A stretch of DNA of 64,000 nucleotides from Streptomyces sp. M41(2017). GTDB taxonomy: Bacteria > Actinomycetota > Actinomycetes > Streptomycetales > Streptomycetaceae. This document shows, one piece after another, positions 50,604-59,696 of this stretch. The stretch lies in contig NZ_MWFK01000002.1 of assembly GCF_002078175.1 (NCBI RefSeq), forward strand, positions 2,046,001 to 2,110,000. Direction: 5' to 3'. Made by a program: the position numbers and the translations under genes. Under the pieces are notes generated by a model, which was given only the letters and a program-made list of their open reading frames with translations, did no database searches and had not been told where the DNA came from. The number at the start of each line of letters is the position of its first letter. The first letter of the stretch is position 1.

Positions 50604-52406
50604 GTGGCCGGGCGCATCGAGGACTACGCACTCATCGGAGACATGCAGACAGCCGCGCTGGTCTGCCGGGACGGCACAGTCGACTGGCTGTGCCTGCCCC
50701 GCTTCGACTCCCATGCCGTCTTCGCAGGACTGCTCGGCACGGAGGAACACGGATTCTGGCGGCTCGGACCCGCCCACGCGGCCGACACCGAACCCCCCAC
50801 GGCGGCGCGTCGCAGGTACCGCGGCGACTCGCTCATTCTCGAGTCCGAGTGGGACACCCCGCGGGGCACGGTCCGGGTGACCGATTTCATGCCCCCACGT
50901 GACGGCGCCCCGCAGCTCATCCGGATCGTCGAGGGCGTCACCGGCCGGGTGCCGATGCGCTCCGCGCTGCGGATGCGTTTCTCGTACGGCCGCGTGGTGC
51001 CCTGGGTGCACAAGCACGAGGGCCGCACGGTCGCCGTCGCCGGACCGGACTCGGTCTGGTTCGACACGGACTGCGAGACGTACGGCAAGGACCTGACCAC
51101 GTACGCCGACTTCACGGTGGCGCCGGGTGACCGGATCGCCTTCACGATCTCGTGGGAGCCCTCGCACAAGGTGCCGCCCGCGCTGCCCGAGCCGGAGCAG
51201 TCCCTCGAGGCGACCGAGGACTTCTGGCGCGACTGGGTCGACCAATGTACGTACCACGGCCCCTACCGCGAGGCCGTGGTGCGTTCCCTGATCACGCTGA
51301 AGGCGCTGACCTACGCGCCCACGGGCGGCATCGTCGCCGCGCCGACCACCTCCCTCCCGGAGGAGATCGGCGGCGTCCGCAACTGGGACTACCGCTACAC
51401 CTGGCTGCGCGACGCGGCCATCACCCTCTCCTCGCTGCTGCGCACCGGCTACCGCGAGGAGGCCCGCGCCTGGCGCGAGTGGCTGCTGCGCGCGGTCGCC
51501 GGCGACCCGGAGAACCTGCAGATCATGTACGGCATCGCGGGTGAACGGGAGTTGGGCGAGGCCGAGCTCGACTGGCTTCCCGGGTACGAGGGTTCGGCTC
51601 CGGTCCGCGTCGGGAACGGCGCGGCGCACCAGCTCCAGCTCGACGTCTACGGCGAGGTCACCGAGGCCCTGCACCTGGCCCACATGACGGGCCTGTCCCG
51701 CAACGACTACGCCTCGCTGCTCCAGTTGAAGCTGATCCGCTACCTGGAGGACCACTGGGACCAGCCGGACGAGGGGATCTGGGAGGTCCGCGGTCCGCGC
51801 CGGCACTTCGTGCACTCCAAGGTGATGGCCTGGGTCGCCGTGGACCGCACGATCAAGCTCATCGAGTCCGGTGACGCGGACGGCCCCCTGGAGCAGTGGC
51901 GCGAGCTGCGCGACGACATCCACCGGGACGTCTGCGAGAAGGGCTACGACAAGGAGCGGAACACGTTCACGCAGTCGTACGGCTCCAAGGAGCTGGACGC
52001 CTCGCTGCTGCTGATCCCGCAGATGGGCTTCCTGCCGCCGGACGACAAGCGTGTGATCGGCACCATCGAGGCGATCCAGCGCGAGCTGTCCACCGAGGAC
52101 GGCTTCATCCTGCGCTACCCGACGACGGGCGAGCACGCGGGCGTGGACGGTCTGGAGGGCGACGAGGGCGCGTTCCTCGCCTGCTCGTTCTGGATGGCCG
52201 ACGACCTCGCGATGATCGGGCGCGTCGACGAGGCCCGCAAGCTCTTCGAGCGCCTGCTCGCCCTGCGCAACGACCTCGGCCTGCTCGCCGAGGAGTGGGA
52301 CCCGCGCCTGCAGCGCCAGGTCGGCAACTTCCCGCAGGCCTTCAGCCACGTCCCGCTGATCGACACGGCCCTGCGGCTCACCGCGAGCGGGGCGTACGGC
52401 GGCTGA
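50604..52406 (+). CDS. Glycoside hydrolase family 15 protein (trehalase/glucoamylase-like)
   Basis: A 600-residue cytoplasmic enzyme with an N-terminal beta-sandwich (RIEDYALIGDMQTAALVCRDGTVDWLCLPRFDS) and an (alpha/alpha)6 barrel. Characteristic blocks are GGVRNWDYRYTWLRDAAITL, QIMYGIAGERELGEAELDWLPGYEGS, RRHFVHSKVMAWVAVDRTIKL and LLAEEWDPRLQRQVGNFPQAFSHVPLI. Mycobacterial members of this group are trehalases; alpha-glucan or trehalose hydrolysis is the likely role. The GTG at 50604 has GGAG 6 nt upstream; the ATG at 50598 is too close to it. A hairpin follows the gene. Confidence 0.92.
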   Translation: MAGRIEDYALIGDMQTAALVCRDGTVDWLCLPRFDSHAVFAGLLGTEEHGFWRLGPAHAADTEPPTAARRRYRGDSLILESEWDTPRGTVRVTDFMPPRDGAPQLIRIVEGVTGRVPMRSALRMRFSYGRVVPWVHKHEGRTVAVAGPDSVWFDTDCETYGKDLTTYADFTVAPGDRIAFTISWEPSHKVPPALPEPEQSLEATEDFWRDWVDQCTYHGPYREAVVRSLITLKALTYAPTGGIVAAPTTSLPEEIGGVRNWDYRYTWLRDAAITLSSLLRTGYREEARAWREWLLRAVAGDPENLQIMYGIAGERELGEAELDWLPGYEGSAPVRVGNGAAHQLQLDVYGEVTEALHLAHMTGLSRNDYASLLQLKLIRYLEDHWDQPDEGIWEVRGPRRHFVHSKVMAWVAVDRTIKLIESGDADGPLEQWRELRDDIHRDVCEKGYDKERNTFTQSYGSKELDASLLLIPQMGFLPPDDKRVIGTIEAIQRELSTEDGFILRYPTTGEHAGVDGLEGDEGAFLACSFWMADDLAMIGRVDEARKLFERLLALRNDLGLLAEEWDPRLQRQVGNFPQAFSHVPLIDTALRLTASGAYGG

Positions 52407-52415
52407 TCCCAGCCC

Positions 52416-52457
52416 GGATCGGGCGCACCCGGGCACCCGCCCCACCGCGCCCGATCC
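52416..52457 (+). terminator. Possible terminator after the GH15 gene
   Basis: 11-bp perfect arms GGATCGGGCGC (52416-52426) and GCGCCCGATCC (52447-52457) with a 20-nt loop, 10 nt after the stop. Confidence 0.55.
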
Positions 52458-52548
52458 ACCGGGACCGGGTGGTGGCCCGCTCCCCGCGCGGACCACCGTG
52501 CGACGGTGGAGATGCCCCGGCGCCCCGTCCGCGGGTAGCGTCCGCAGC

Positions 52549-54177
52549 ATGGACAGCCGTTACGACACCCAGGGCGCCGGAATCACCGTGCAGCGGGCCC
52601 TCGAGCTGCCCGGCCTGCGGAGCGGGCTGCCGGAGATCCTCGCGGGGGCCGACCGGCTGCAGCGCACCGTGCGCTGGGTGCACGCCGGTGAGGTGCCGAA
52701 CATCGCCTCGCTCCTCAAGGGCGGCGAACTGCTGCTGACCACGGGATACGGGCTCGGCACCCGCCCCGCCGAGCAGCGTGCGTTCGTCCGCACCCTCGCC
52801 GAGCGCGGTATCGCCGCGCTCGTGGTGGAACTCGGCCCCCGCTTCACCCGGCTGCCCGCCGCCCTCGTGGAGACGGCGCGCTCGGCCGGTCTGCCGCTGG
52901 TCCAGCTGCACCGCGAGGTGCCCTTCGTGACGGTCACGGAGGAGGTCCACACCGAGATCGTCAACGGCCACTACACCCTGCTGCAGCAGGCCGAGGAGGT
53001 GCACCGGCGCTGCACCGAGGCTCTCCTCGGCGGCGGCGGGGTACCCCAAGTGCTGCGCATTCTCGCCGACTTCAGCGGCAACCCGGTCTTCCTGGAGACC
53101 GCCGACGGGCAGCTGCTCTACTCGGCCGGGGCCGGAGCCGCGGGCGCCGACCCGCTCCAGGTCTGGGAGGGGATGCGCGGCCAGCACAAGGAGGAGCCGC
53201 CGGCGGGGACGACCCTGGTGGACGTGCCCGGAGGCGGACCGGGCACCGGTTCCGTGCGGGCACGTCTGGTCGTGCTGCCGGTCAGTGCCCCCGTCGCCCC
53301 GGTGCACCGGCTCGCCGCCGAACGGGCCGCCGGCATCCTGGCCGTCGTGCTCATGCAGGCCCGCCAGGAGGAGGAGCTGGCCGCGCGCGGACGCGGTGAC
53401 TTCCTCACGGATCTCGCCGAGGGCCGTATCGAGGCGGAGGACGCTCCGGCACAGGCCCGCGTGCTCGGCTTCAAGCCCGGCACCAGCCCACTCCTGCCGG
53501 TCGTGATGCGGCTGGCCGACGGCCTCGCGCCGGGCGGCGGATGGGCGGTCCTCGCGCGCGCGGTCGCCGAGGAGCTGGCCTCGGTCGGCGTCCCGGTCCT
53601 GCTGGGCGTCCGTCCCGTGGAGGGCCGTGTTCCGCTGCTCCTCGGCCTGCGCGCGGAGTCGGAACGCGCGACCGTCGCCGACCGGGTCGCGGCGGCACTG
53701 CGTGCGGGTGTGGAGCGGGCGGGCATGCAGCGGCCCGGGGCACAGCCGCCGGTCGTGGTCGTCGGGGTGGCGGGCGGCTGGGCGGCCGCGTCGGCGGGCC
53801 TGCGGCACGCGGCGGAGACGGCGACGGCCGCGCAGGGCCTGTCCGACCGTCCTTGGTACGACGCCCGCCGGCTGGACATCGACCTGCTGCTGTGGCGGCT
53901 ACGTGAGCATCCCGACCTGGCCGCGTTCGTGGACCGGGCGATCGGCCCGCTGCGCGATCACGACCAGCGCTCCAAGCCGCCGTTGCTGCCGACCCTGGAG
54001 ACCTATCTGGCGCACGCGGGCCGCAAGGCGGAGACCGCCCGTGAACTGCACCTCAACCGGCAGACCCTCTACAACCGGCTGGCCCGGATAGGGGAGTTGC
54101 TGGGCACCGACCTCGACGACCCGCAGACGGTCCTGGCGTTGAGCCTGGCGCTGCGGGCCCGCAGGCACGTGCCGTAG
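52549..54177 (+). CDS. PucR-family transcriptional regulator
   Basis: A 542-residue regulator. The N-terminal PucR domain is ITVQRALELPGLRSGLPEILAGADRLQRTVRWVHAGEVPNIASLLKGGELLLTTG. A GGDEF-like/CdaR central part follows, and a C-terminal helix-turn-helix (TLETYLAHAGRKAETARELHLNRQTLYNRLARIGELLGTDLDDP). Family members control purine, amine or GABA metabolism. No obvious target pathway is adjacent. The ATG at 52549 starts MDSRYDTQGAG. Confidence 0.93.
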   Translation: MDSRYDTQGAGITVQRALELPGLRSGLPEILAGADRLQRTVRWVHAGEVPNIASLLKGGELLLTTGYGLGTRPAEQRAFVRTLAERGIAALVVELGPRFTRLPAALVETARSAGLPLVQLHREVPFVTVTEEVHTEIVNGHYTLLQQAEEVHRRCTEALLGGGGVPQVLRILADFSGNPVFLETADGQLLYSAGAGAAGADPLQVWEGMRGQHKEEPPAGTTLVDVPGGGPGTGSVRARLVVLPVSAPVAPVHRLAAERAAGILAVVLMQARQEEELAARGRGDFLTDLAEGRIEAEDAPAQARVLGFKPGTSPLLPVVMRLADGLAPGGGWAVLARAVAEELASVGVPVLLGVRPVEGRVPLLLGLRAESERATVADRVAAALRAGVERAGMQRPGAQPPVVVVGVAGGWAAASAGLRHAAETATAAQGLSDRPWYDARRLDIDLLLWRLREHPDLAAFVDRAIGPLRDHDQRSKPPLLPTLETYLAHAGRKAETARELHLNRQTLYNRLARIGELLGTDLDDPQTVLALSLALRARRHVP

Positions 54178-54243
54178 CGGACACCGCGTGGATCGCCCCG
54201 GGTCACGGACCGCCGCCCGGAGCGGGCCACGGATCCGCCCGGA

Positions 54244-55380
54244 TCAGTTCGACAGCCTGGGTTGCGTCAACTCGTCGTACACGCTGAGCACTTGGGCCAC
54301 CGTCTCGTCCTCGGTCGGCCAGCTCGCGGCCTGCCGGGTGCCGCGCTCACGCAGCTCCTCCTGGCGTGCCGGATCCGCCAGCAGTCGTACGACCGTCTCG
54401 CCGAGCGCCCTGGCGTCGCCGTACGGGACGAGTTCGGCGGCGTCGCCGACGAGTTCGGGGATGCCGCCGACCGCGGTCGCGACGAGCGGCACCCGTGCGT
54501 GCAGTGCCTCCTGCGCGAGGACCGACCGTGATTCCCAACTGCTCGGCAGGAGCGCGAGGTCGGCGGCCGCGAGCAGCTCCGTGATGTCGTCGCGCCGCCC
54601 GATGAGCCGGACCGGCAGTTCCTCGTGCTCGATACGGCGCTGGAGGACCGCGCGGAGCGGCCCCTCCCCCGCGATGACGAGCAGCGGTACGGGATCGAGC
54701 CGGCACCAGACGTGCGCCGCGTCCAGCAGGGTCTCGTAGCCGCGCTGCCGGTCGAGCGAACCGACCGCCATGAGCAACGGACGCTCGGTCGAACCGAGTT
54801 CGGCGCGCGCCTTGTGCCGGCAGCGGTCCGGGTCCGCGGGCTCGACGGGCGGGCGCGGCGCGGGCAGCGCGACCGCGGCGAGCCGCGCGTCGCGCGCTCC
54901 CCTGCGGCGGGCCCGGTCCACCAGATCGGAGGAGGTGCCGAGGACCACGGACGCGGCGCGGGCGACCCGTCGTTCGAGGAGGCGCAGGAGATGGGCCCGC
55001 GCTCCCTCGGCGTCGGCGCGCGTGTGCCAGGTGACGACGAGCGGCACGCGCCGCCCGCTGAGCGCGAGGGCCGCTCGCAGCGCGGCGTGCAGCCCGTGCG
55101 CGTGCACGAGATCGGCCTCGGCGCAGGCCGTCCGCAGCGCGGACACGGAGGAGGGATCACTGCTGCGGGGGACGGGGACGTGATGCGCGCCCACTCCGGA
55201 GAACCCGTACGCACGGTCGGCCTCGGCGGGGGCGCACACGGTGACCCGTACGCCCCGCGCGACGAGTCCCGAGGCCAGCGACCGCACGTGCGCGCTGCTG
55301 CCCGCGCTGCCGCCGCCGAGCACCTGCACGGTGCGCAGCGGCGACTGGCCGTGCGGTGAGTGGCTGCTCACGTGGCTCAC
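54244..55380 (-). CDS. GT4-family glycosyltransferase
   Basis: A 378-residue GT-B enzyme. N-terminal VQVLGGGSAGSSAHVRSLASGLVARG, the middle DLVHAHGLHAALRAAL and VVTWHTRAD, and the C-terminal nucleotide-sugar site LMAVGSLDRQRGYETLLDAA with the EX7E motif (ESRSVLAQEAL) and VPLVATAVGGIPELVGDAA. Donor and acceptor are unknown; related proteins transfer sugars to lipids, inositol or wall polymers. The start is the GTG at 55380 (MSHVSSHS) with GGAG 10 nt upstream; a GTG at 55371 is also possible. Confidence 0.92.
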   Translation of the reverse strand: MSHVSSHSPHGQSPLRTVQVLGGGSAGSSAHVRSLASGLVARGVRVTVCAPAEADRAYGFSGVGAHHVPVPRSSDPSSVSALRTACAEADLVHAHGLHAALRAALALSGRRVPLVVTWHTRADAEGARAHLLRLLERRVARAASVVLGTSSDLVDRARRRGARDARLAAVALPAPRPPVEPADPDRCRHKARAELGSTERPLLMAVGSLDRQRGYETLLDAAHVWCRLDPVPLLVIAGEGPLRAVLQRRIEHEELPVRLIGRRDDITELLAAADLALLPSSWESRSVLAQEALHARVPLVATAVGGIPELVGDAAELVPYGDARALGETVVRLLADPARQEELRERGTRQAASWPTEDETVAQVLSVYDELTQPRLSN

Positions 55381-55841
55381 GTGGCCGGGGCTCCTGGTTC
55401 GGCGTCGGACCGTCACGAAGAAACGTACAGAAGGATCGCGCGGAGGGGATGGACCGCACGTCGTGCACGGCGTATCTACGCCAAGGATGCCAGGCCGTAC
55501 GGGTGTTCCGGCACAGCCGTCGCGACGAGGGCACGTCAGAGACGGCAACTCGACGACGACGGTCACCCGGACGAGTGAGAAATGCCCCGGTCCGGCACCC
55601 TTCGACGCCACGCCGACCACATCCATCCCAAGACGCCCTTCCGCCCCGGCGCCCACCTGGTTCACACGACCACCACGGGTCGCATCCGTCACCCCGCACG
55701 CCCCTCCACCGGGCCGCGCCCCACGCACAACGACCGTCTTACGGACGACCGGTCGGCGCAGACCGGGCCGGGGCACCGAGCCTTTGCGCCGTAGCGGCTC
55801 ACTCGGGCCGCGTGAGTTCGTCACGGCACTGCGGGGGGGGC
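55381..55841. other. Gene-free region between glycosyltransferase and MraY-like genes
   Basis: About 460 nt. Short frames exist in both directions but none has a ribosome site with a recognisable protein. Nothing else found. Confidence 0.5.
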
Positions 55842-56660
55842 TCACACGGTGTCGCCCGCGGGTCCGCACTCCTCCGTCCCGAACTGCCCCGCCGCCTCCG
55901 GTGTCCCCCACCGCGCCGCCGCGGTGACCCGGTGTCCGCAGGCCGCCGCCGCCACCAGCGCCGCCGCGTGCGCGGCCAGGCCGACCCGCCCGGTACCGAG
56001 GACGACGGCGGTACCGAGCGCGGCACCCAGGGCGTGCGCGCCCGCGTCGCCGATCATGGCGCGACCCGCGAGGTCGTCGCCGAGGACCGCTGCGACGGTG
56101 CCGAGTGTCCCCGCCGACACCTGCCCCGCCCGGCCGCCGCGCAGCACCCCGGGCACGCCGAGGGCGACGACGGCTCCCACGGCGCGGCCCGGCCGTACGT
56201 CGACCACGTTGACGAAATGCGCGGCGCCGGCGATCACAACACCGGCGAGCAGCTTGTCCAGGGGCCGTTCCTTGAGCAGGGACCCGGTCAGCAGCCCCGC
56301 CGCCGTGATCCCGAACAGTTTGACGGTCCCGCTGGTCACCTCCCCGTCGCGCAGGGCGCCCAGGTGGGCCCTGAGGCCGCGCCGCGGGTCACCGGCCCCG
56401 GCGAGGTCGTCGTACACGCCGCACGCACCGGCGACGGCCACGGCCACCGCCGCGACGGGCCGGACCCTGGCTGCGGCGAAGGTCGCGCCCACGGCGGTCG
56501 CGGGGCCCGCGAGGAGATCGACGGTCCTCCCCGCGTAGTTGGCACGGGCCCAACGGCCAGGTCCACCGGGCGGCCTGCGCCGCAGGGCGACGAGGCACGC
56601 GCGCGTGACCGCAGCGGCGGCCACGCATCCGACGGCCCGTTGCTGCCCACCCAGCACCAT
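55842..56660 (-). CDS. MraY/WecA-like membrane protein
   Basis: A 272-residue membrane protein, very Ala/Val/Gly-rich with about eight hydrophobic segments. Motifs recall the polyprenyl-phosphate sugar-phosphate transferases: NYAGRTVDLLAGPATA, GVYDDLAGAGDPRRGLRAHLGAL (D-D motif), HFVNVVDVRPGRAVGA and GDAGAHALGAALG. The canonical DGxDGL sequence is missing (VDVRPGRA instead), so activity is uncertain. The ATG at 56660 (MVLGGQQRAV) has GGGTGG upstream. It lies downstream of recN on the same strand with a 249-nt gap and next to a glycosyltransferase gene, so a wall-polymer role is plausible. Confidence 0.75.
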   Translation of the reverse strand: MVLGGQQRAVGCVAAAAVTRACLVALRRRPPGGPGRWARANYAGRTVDLLAGPATAVGATFAAARVRPVAAVAVAVAGACGVYDDLAGAGDPRRGLRAHLGALRDGEVTSGTVKLFGITAAGLLTGSLLKERPLDKLLAGVVIAGAAHFVNVVDVRPGRAVGAVVALGVPGVLRGGRAGQVSAGTLGTVAAVLGDDLAGRAMIGDAGAHALGAALGTAVVLGTGRVGLAAHAAALVAAAACGHRVTAAARWGTPEAAGQFGTEECGPAGDTV

Positions 56661-56909
56661 GCGGACCACCCTAGAAGGCCGCGGGGGTCTCGCGGGAGCC
56701 GGGACCACGACGACGACCGCCCCGCGCCACCCGTGCACGGGCTGCCTGGCCTCGGAAGCCGGCCGGACGGCCACGGGGCGTGCTCCGCCCCTCCCCCCGG
56801 AAGCGGCGAAGCGGCCGGACGGCCGCCCCGGCCTTGGACGAGGTCCGTCGTCGGCGAGCCCTCGGCGGTGGCATCGGATCCGCCGGCCGGCAACCGCGCG
56901 GTGGCCGCC

Positions 56910-58646
56910 TCAGCCGTCCGCGCGGGCCGTTGCGAGGAGTTCCTCTGCGTGGGCCCGGGCCGTCTCCGAGTCCTCCTGGCCGGCGAGCATCCGGGACAGT
57001 TCGCGGATGCGCTCCTCGCCCTCCAGGACCTTCACGCCGGAGCGGGTCACCGACCCGTCGTTGGTCTTCTCGACCAGCAGCTGGCGGTCGGCGAACGCGG
57101 CGACCTGCGGCAGGTGCGTCACGACGACGACCTGCGCGGTCTTCGCGAGCCGGGCGAGGCGGCGCCCGATCTCGACGGCGGCCTTGCCGCCGACACCCGC
57201 GTCGACCTCGTCGAACAGGTAGGTCGGCACCGGGTCGGTGCCCGCGAACACGACCTCCACCGCGAGCATCACGCGCGAGAGTTCACCGCCCGACGCCCCC
57301 TTGGCGATGGGCCGCGGCGGCGCACCGGGGTGCGGGGCGAGCAGCAGCTCCACCTCGTCGACGCCCGCCGGGCCGTAGGCCACCGTACGGCCGCCGACCT
57401 CGACGCCCTCCGGGTCGTCGGCCTGCCGGATCTCGAAGGAGACGCGCGCGTGGGGCATGGCGAGCGAGGCCAGTTCGGCGGTGACGGCGGCGGCGAAGCG
57501 TTCGGCGGCCTCCGCCCGGGCGTCGGTCAACGCCTGGGCGAGTCCGCCCAGTTCGGCACGGAGCGCGTCCCGCTCGGCGGTCAGTTCGCCGAGCCGGTCG
57601 TCGTCGCCGTCCAGTTCGTTGAGCCGGGTGACGCCCTGTTCGGCCCAGGCGAGGACGGCGTCGATGTCCGTGCCGTACTTGCGGGTCAGCTGGGTGAGTG
57701 CGGCGCGGCGCTCCTCGACCGCCGCGAGCCGCAGCGGGTCGGCGTCGAGGTCGTCGGCGTACCCGGCGAGTTCTCCCGCCACGTCGCCGAGCAGGATGGC
57801 GATCTCGCCGATCCGGCCGGACAGGGTGGCGAGGGCCGAGTCGTGCGAGCGCACGGCCTCCAGCGCACGGTGGGCGCCCGCGACGAGGGTGGCCGCGTCG
57901 ATGCCTTCCGGGTCCTCGGGATTGCCCGCGAGCGCGGCGTGGGCGACCGTGGCGGCCGAGGCGAGGGCCTCCGCGTGGCCGAGCCGCTCCGCCTCCGCCG
58001 CCAGTTCGGTGTCCTCACCGGCGCGCGGCTCCACGGCCGCGACCTCCTCGAGCCCGAAACGCAGCAGGTCGGCTTCCTGGGCGCGTTCCCGCGCGCGGGT
58101 GGTGATCTCGTCCAGTTCGGCCGAGATCGCCCGCAGCCGGCGGTAGGCGCCCGCGTACTTGGCGAGGGGCACGGCGACCGCGTCGCCGGCGTACCGGTCC
58201 AGGGCCTGCCGCTGCCGGGACAGCTTGAGCAGACCCTGCTGGTCGGTCTGCCCGTGCACCGCGACGAGTTCGTCGGCGAGCTCGGCGAGCACGCCCACCG
58301 GCACCGAGCGTCCACCCAGGTGGGCCCGTGAGCGCCCCTCCGCCGAAACGGTACGGCTGAACAGCAGCGCGCCGTCGTCCAGCTCGGCACCCGCCTCCTC
58401 CGCCCGTACGACGGCCGTCCCGCCCGGGGGAACGGTGATCCGCCCCTCCACGACGGCGCTCTTGGCACCGATCCGTACGAGGGCCGGGTCCGCGCGCCCG
58501 CCCAGCAGCAGCCCGAGGCTGGTGACCACCATCGTCTTGCCCGCGCCGGTCTCACCGGTCACGGCGGTGAAGCCGGGCGACAGCTCGACCACCGCGTCGT
58601 CGATGACTCCGAGCGACCGTATCCGCATCTCCTCCAACACGGACAC
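56910..58646 (-). CDS. recN: DNA repair protein RecN
   Basis: SMC-like ATPase of double-strand-break repair, 578 residues. N-terminal MRIRSLGVIDDAVVELSPGFTAVTGETGAGKTMVV (Walker A GETGAGKT), central coiled coils rich in Ala/Glu/Arg, and a C-terminal head with KGASGGELSRVMLAVEVV (signature) and TYLFDEVDAGVGGKAAVEIGRRL (Walker B). The GTG at 58646 is used; a GTG at 58640 with better spacing from AAGGT is possible. I see no LexA box in front of it. Confidence 0.96.
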   Translation of the reverse strand: MSVLEEMRIRSLGVIDDAVVELSPGFTAVTGETGAGKTMVVTSLGLLLGGRADPALVRIGAKSAVVEGRITVPPGGTAVVRAEEAGAELDDGALLFSRTVSAEGRSRAHLGGRSVPVGVLAELADELVAVHGQTDQQGLLKLSRQRQALDRYAGDAVAVPLAKYAGAYRRLRAISAELDEITTRARERAQEADLLRFGLEEVAAVEPRAGEDTELAAEAERLGHAEALASAATVAHAALAGNPEDPEGIDAATLVAGAHRALEAVRSHDSALATLSGRIGEIAILLGDVAGELAGYADDLDADPLRLAAVEERRAALTQLTRKYGTDIDAVLAWAEQGVTRLNELDGDDDRLGELTAERDALRAELGGLAQALTDARAEAAERFAAAVTAELASLAMPHARVSFEIRQADDPEGVEVGGRTVAYGPAGVDEVELLLAPHPGAPPRPIAKGASGGELSRVMLAVEVVFAGTDPVPTYLFDEVDAGVGGKAAVEIGRRLARLAKTAQVVVVTHLPQVAAFADRQLLVEKTNDGSVTRSGVKVLEGEERIRELSRMLAGQEDSETARAHAEELLATARADG

Positions 58647-58707
58647 GACCTTACGAGGTCAGGGGCGGGGTGTGCGACGGGCCCCGCCCCGCGGGTGCGA
58701 AGGCGCA

Positions 58708-58741
58708 GGTGACAAGGCCGCACAAAGAGGCCGTTGTCACC
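58708..58741. other. Imperfect hairpin in the recN upstream region
   Basis: GGTGACAAGGCC (58708-58719) and GGCCGTTGTCACC (58729-58741) pair with one bulged base. It may be a second terminator for the tlyA-nadK transcript or an element of the recN promoter. Confidence 0.45.
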
Positions 58742-58750
58742 CGCGTGAGT

Positions 58751-58774
58751 GGGGCTCCGCACCTGCGGAGCCCC
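58751..58774 (-). terminator. Terminator hairpin after nadK
   Basis: 11-bp perfect arms GGGGCTCCGCA (58751-58761) and TGCGGAGCCCC (58764-58774), 17 nt after the nadK stop. Confidence 0.72.
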
Positions 58775-58790
58775 GGTCGTCCTCGTACCG

Positions 58791-59696
58791 CTAGTGGGGT
58801 GCCCCGCGCCAGCCGGCGACCGGCAGGGCGAACTTGGCGACCAGCCGGTCGGTGAAGGAGGCGTGGTGCAGCCGCGCCAGGCGTACGGGCACGGCCCCGC
58901 GCCGCACCTCGACGCGCGCGCCGGGGGGCAGCTCCACCGTGCGCCGCCCGTCGCACCACAGCACGCCGGGCGGGATGTGCGGCAGCACCTCCACGGCGAG
59001 CACCGAGTCCGGCGAGGTGACCAGCGGCTTGGCGAACAGGGCGTGCGCGCTGATCGGCACCATCAGCAGTGCCTCGACCTCCGGCCAGACGACCGGCCCG
59101 CCCGCGGAGAAGGCGTACGCCGTCGAGCCGGTCGGGGTCGCGCACACGATCCCGTCGCAGCCGAACCCGGTGACGGGCCGCCCGTCGATCTCCAGCACCA
59201 CCTCGAGGAGCTTCTCGGCGGACACCTTCTGCACGGCCGCCTCGTTCAGGGCCCAGTCGGTGTGCACGATGTCGCCGTTCTGGTGGACGACGACGTCGAC
59301 GGTCATGCGTTCCTCGACCTCGTACGCCTTGGTCACCACCCGGTCGACGACCTTGTCCAGGTCGTCGCGCTCGGCCTCGGCGAGGAAGCCGACCCGTCCG
59401 AGGTTGACGCCGAGCATCGGGACCCCGGAGGCCCGGGCGAACTCGGCGCCGCGCAGCAGTGTGCCGTCACCGCCGAGGACGATGAGCAGCTCGCAGCCGT
59501 CGAGGCACTGCGGGGTGGCCTCCTTGACGAGTTCCACCTGGTCGGGCAGCGGCAGGTCCGCCGCCTCGGCCTCCAGGACCCGCACGCCGATCCCGGAGCG
59601 CAGCAGGCCCTCGACGACCAGTTCGGCGCTGCGGATGGCTGCCGGACGCCCGGTGTGGGCCAGCAGGAAAACAGTACGAGCTCGGGTCTGTGTCAA
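58791..59696 (-). CDS. nadK: NAD kinase
   Basis: Phosphorylates NAD to NADP, 301 residues. The GGDGTLLRGAEFAR motif binds the substrate and holds the conserved Asp. LGVNLGRVGFLAEAE, ALNEAAVQK and DGIVCATPTGSTAYAFSAGGPVV are the other family blocks. The TTG start at 59696 overlaps the tlyA stop as TTGA, so translation is coupled. The order tlyA-nadK-recN is widely conserved in actinobacteria. Confidence 0.96.
   Translation of the reverse strand: MTQTRARTVFLLAHTGRPAAIRSAELVVEGLLRSGIGVRVLEAEAADLPLPDQVELVKEATPQCLDGCELLIVLGGDGTLLRGAEFARASGVPMLGVNLGRVGFLAEAERDDLDKVVDRVVTKAYEVEERMTVDVVVHQNGDIVHTDWALNEAAVQKVSAEKLLEVVLEIDGRPVTGFGCDGIVCATPTGSTAYAFSAGGPVVWPEVEALLMVPISAHALFAKPLVTSPDSVLAVEVLPHIPPGVLWCDGRRTVELPPGARVEVRRGAVPVRLARLHHASFTDRLVAKFALPVAGWRGAPH

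Noticed and set aside
55356..58331. Rightward 991-codon open frame opposite recN
   Set aside because: A shadow frame caused by GC bias; recN on the other strand has complete Walker and signature motifs.
58647..58790. SOS box upstream of recN
   Set aside because: No TCGAAC-N4-GTTCGA-like sequence was seen; the notable structures are hairpins that fit termination of the nadK transcript.
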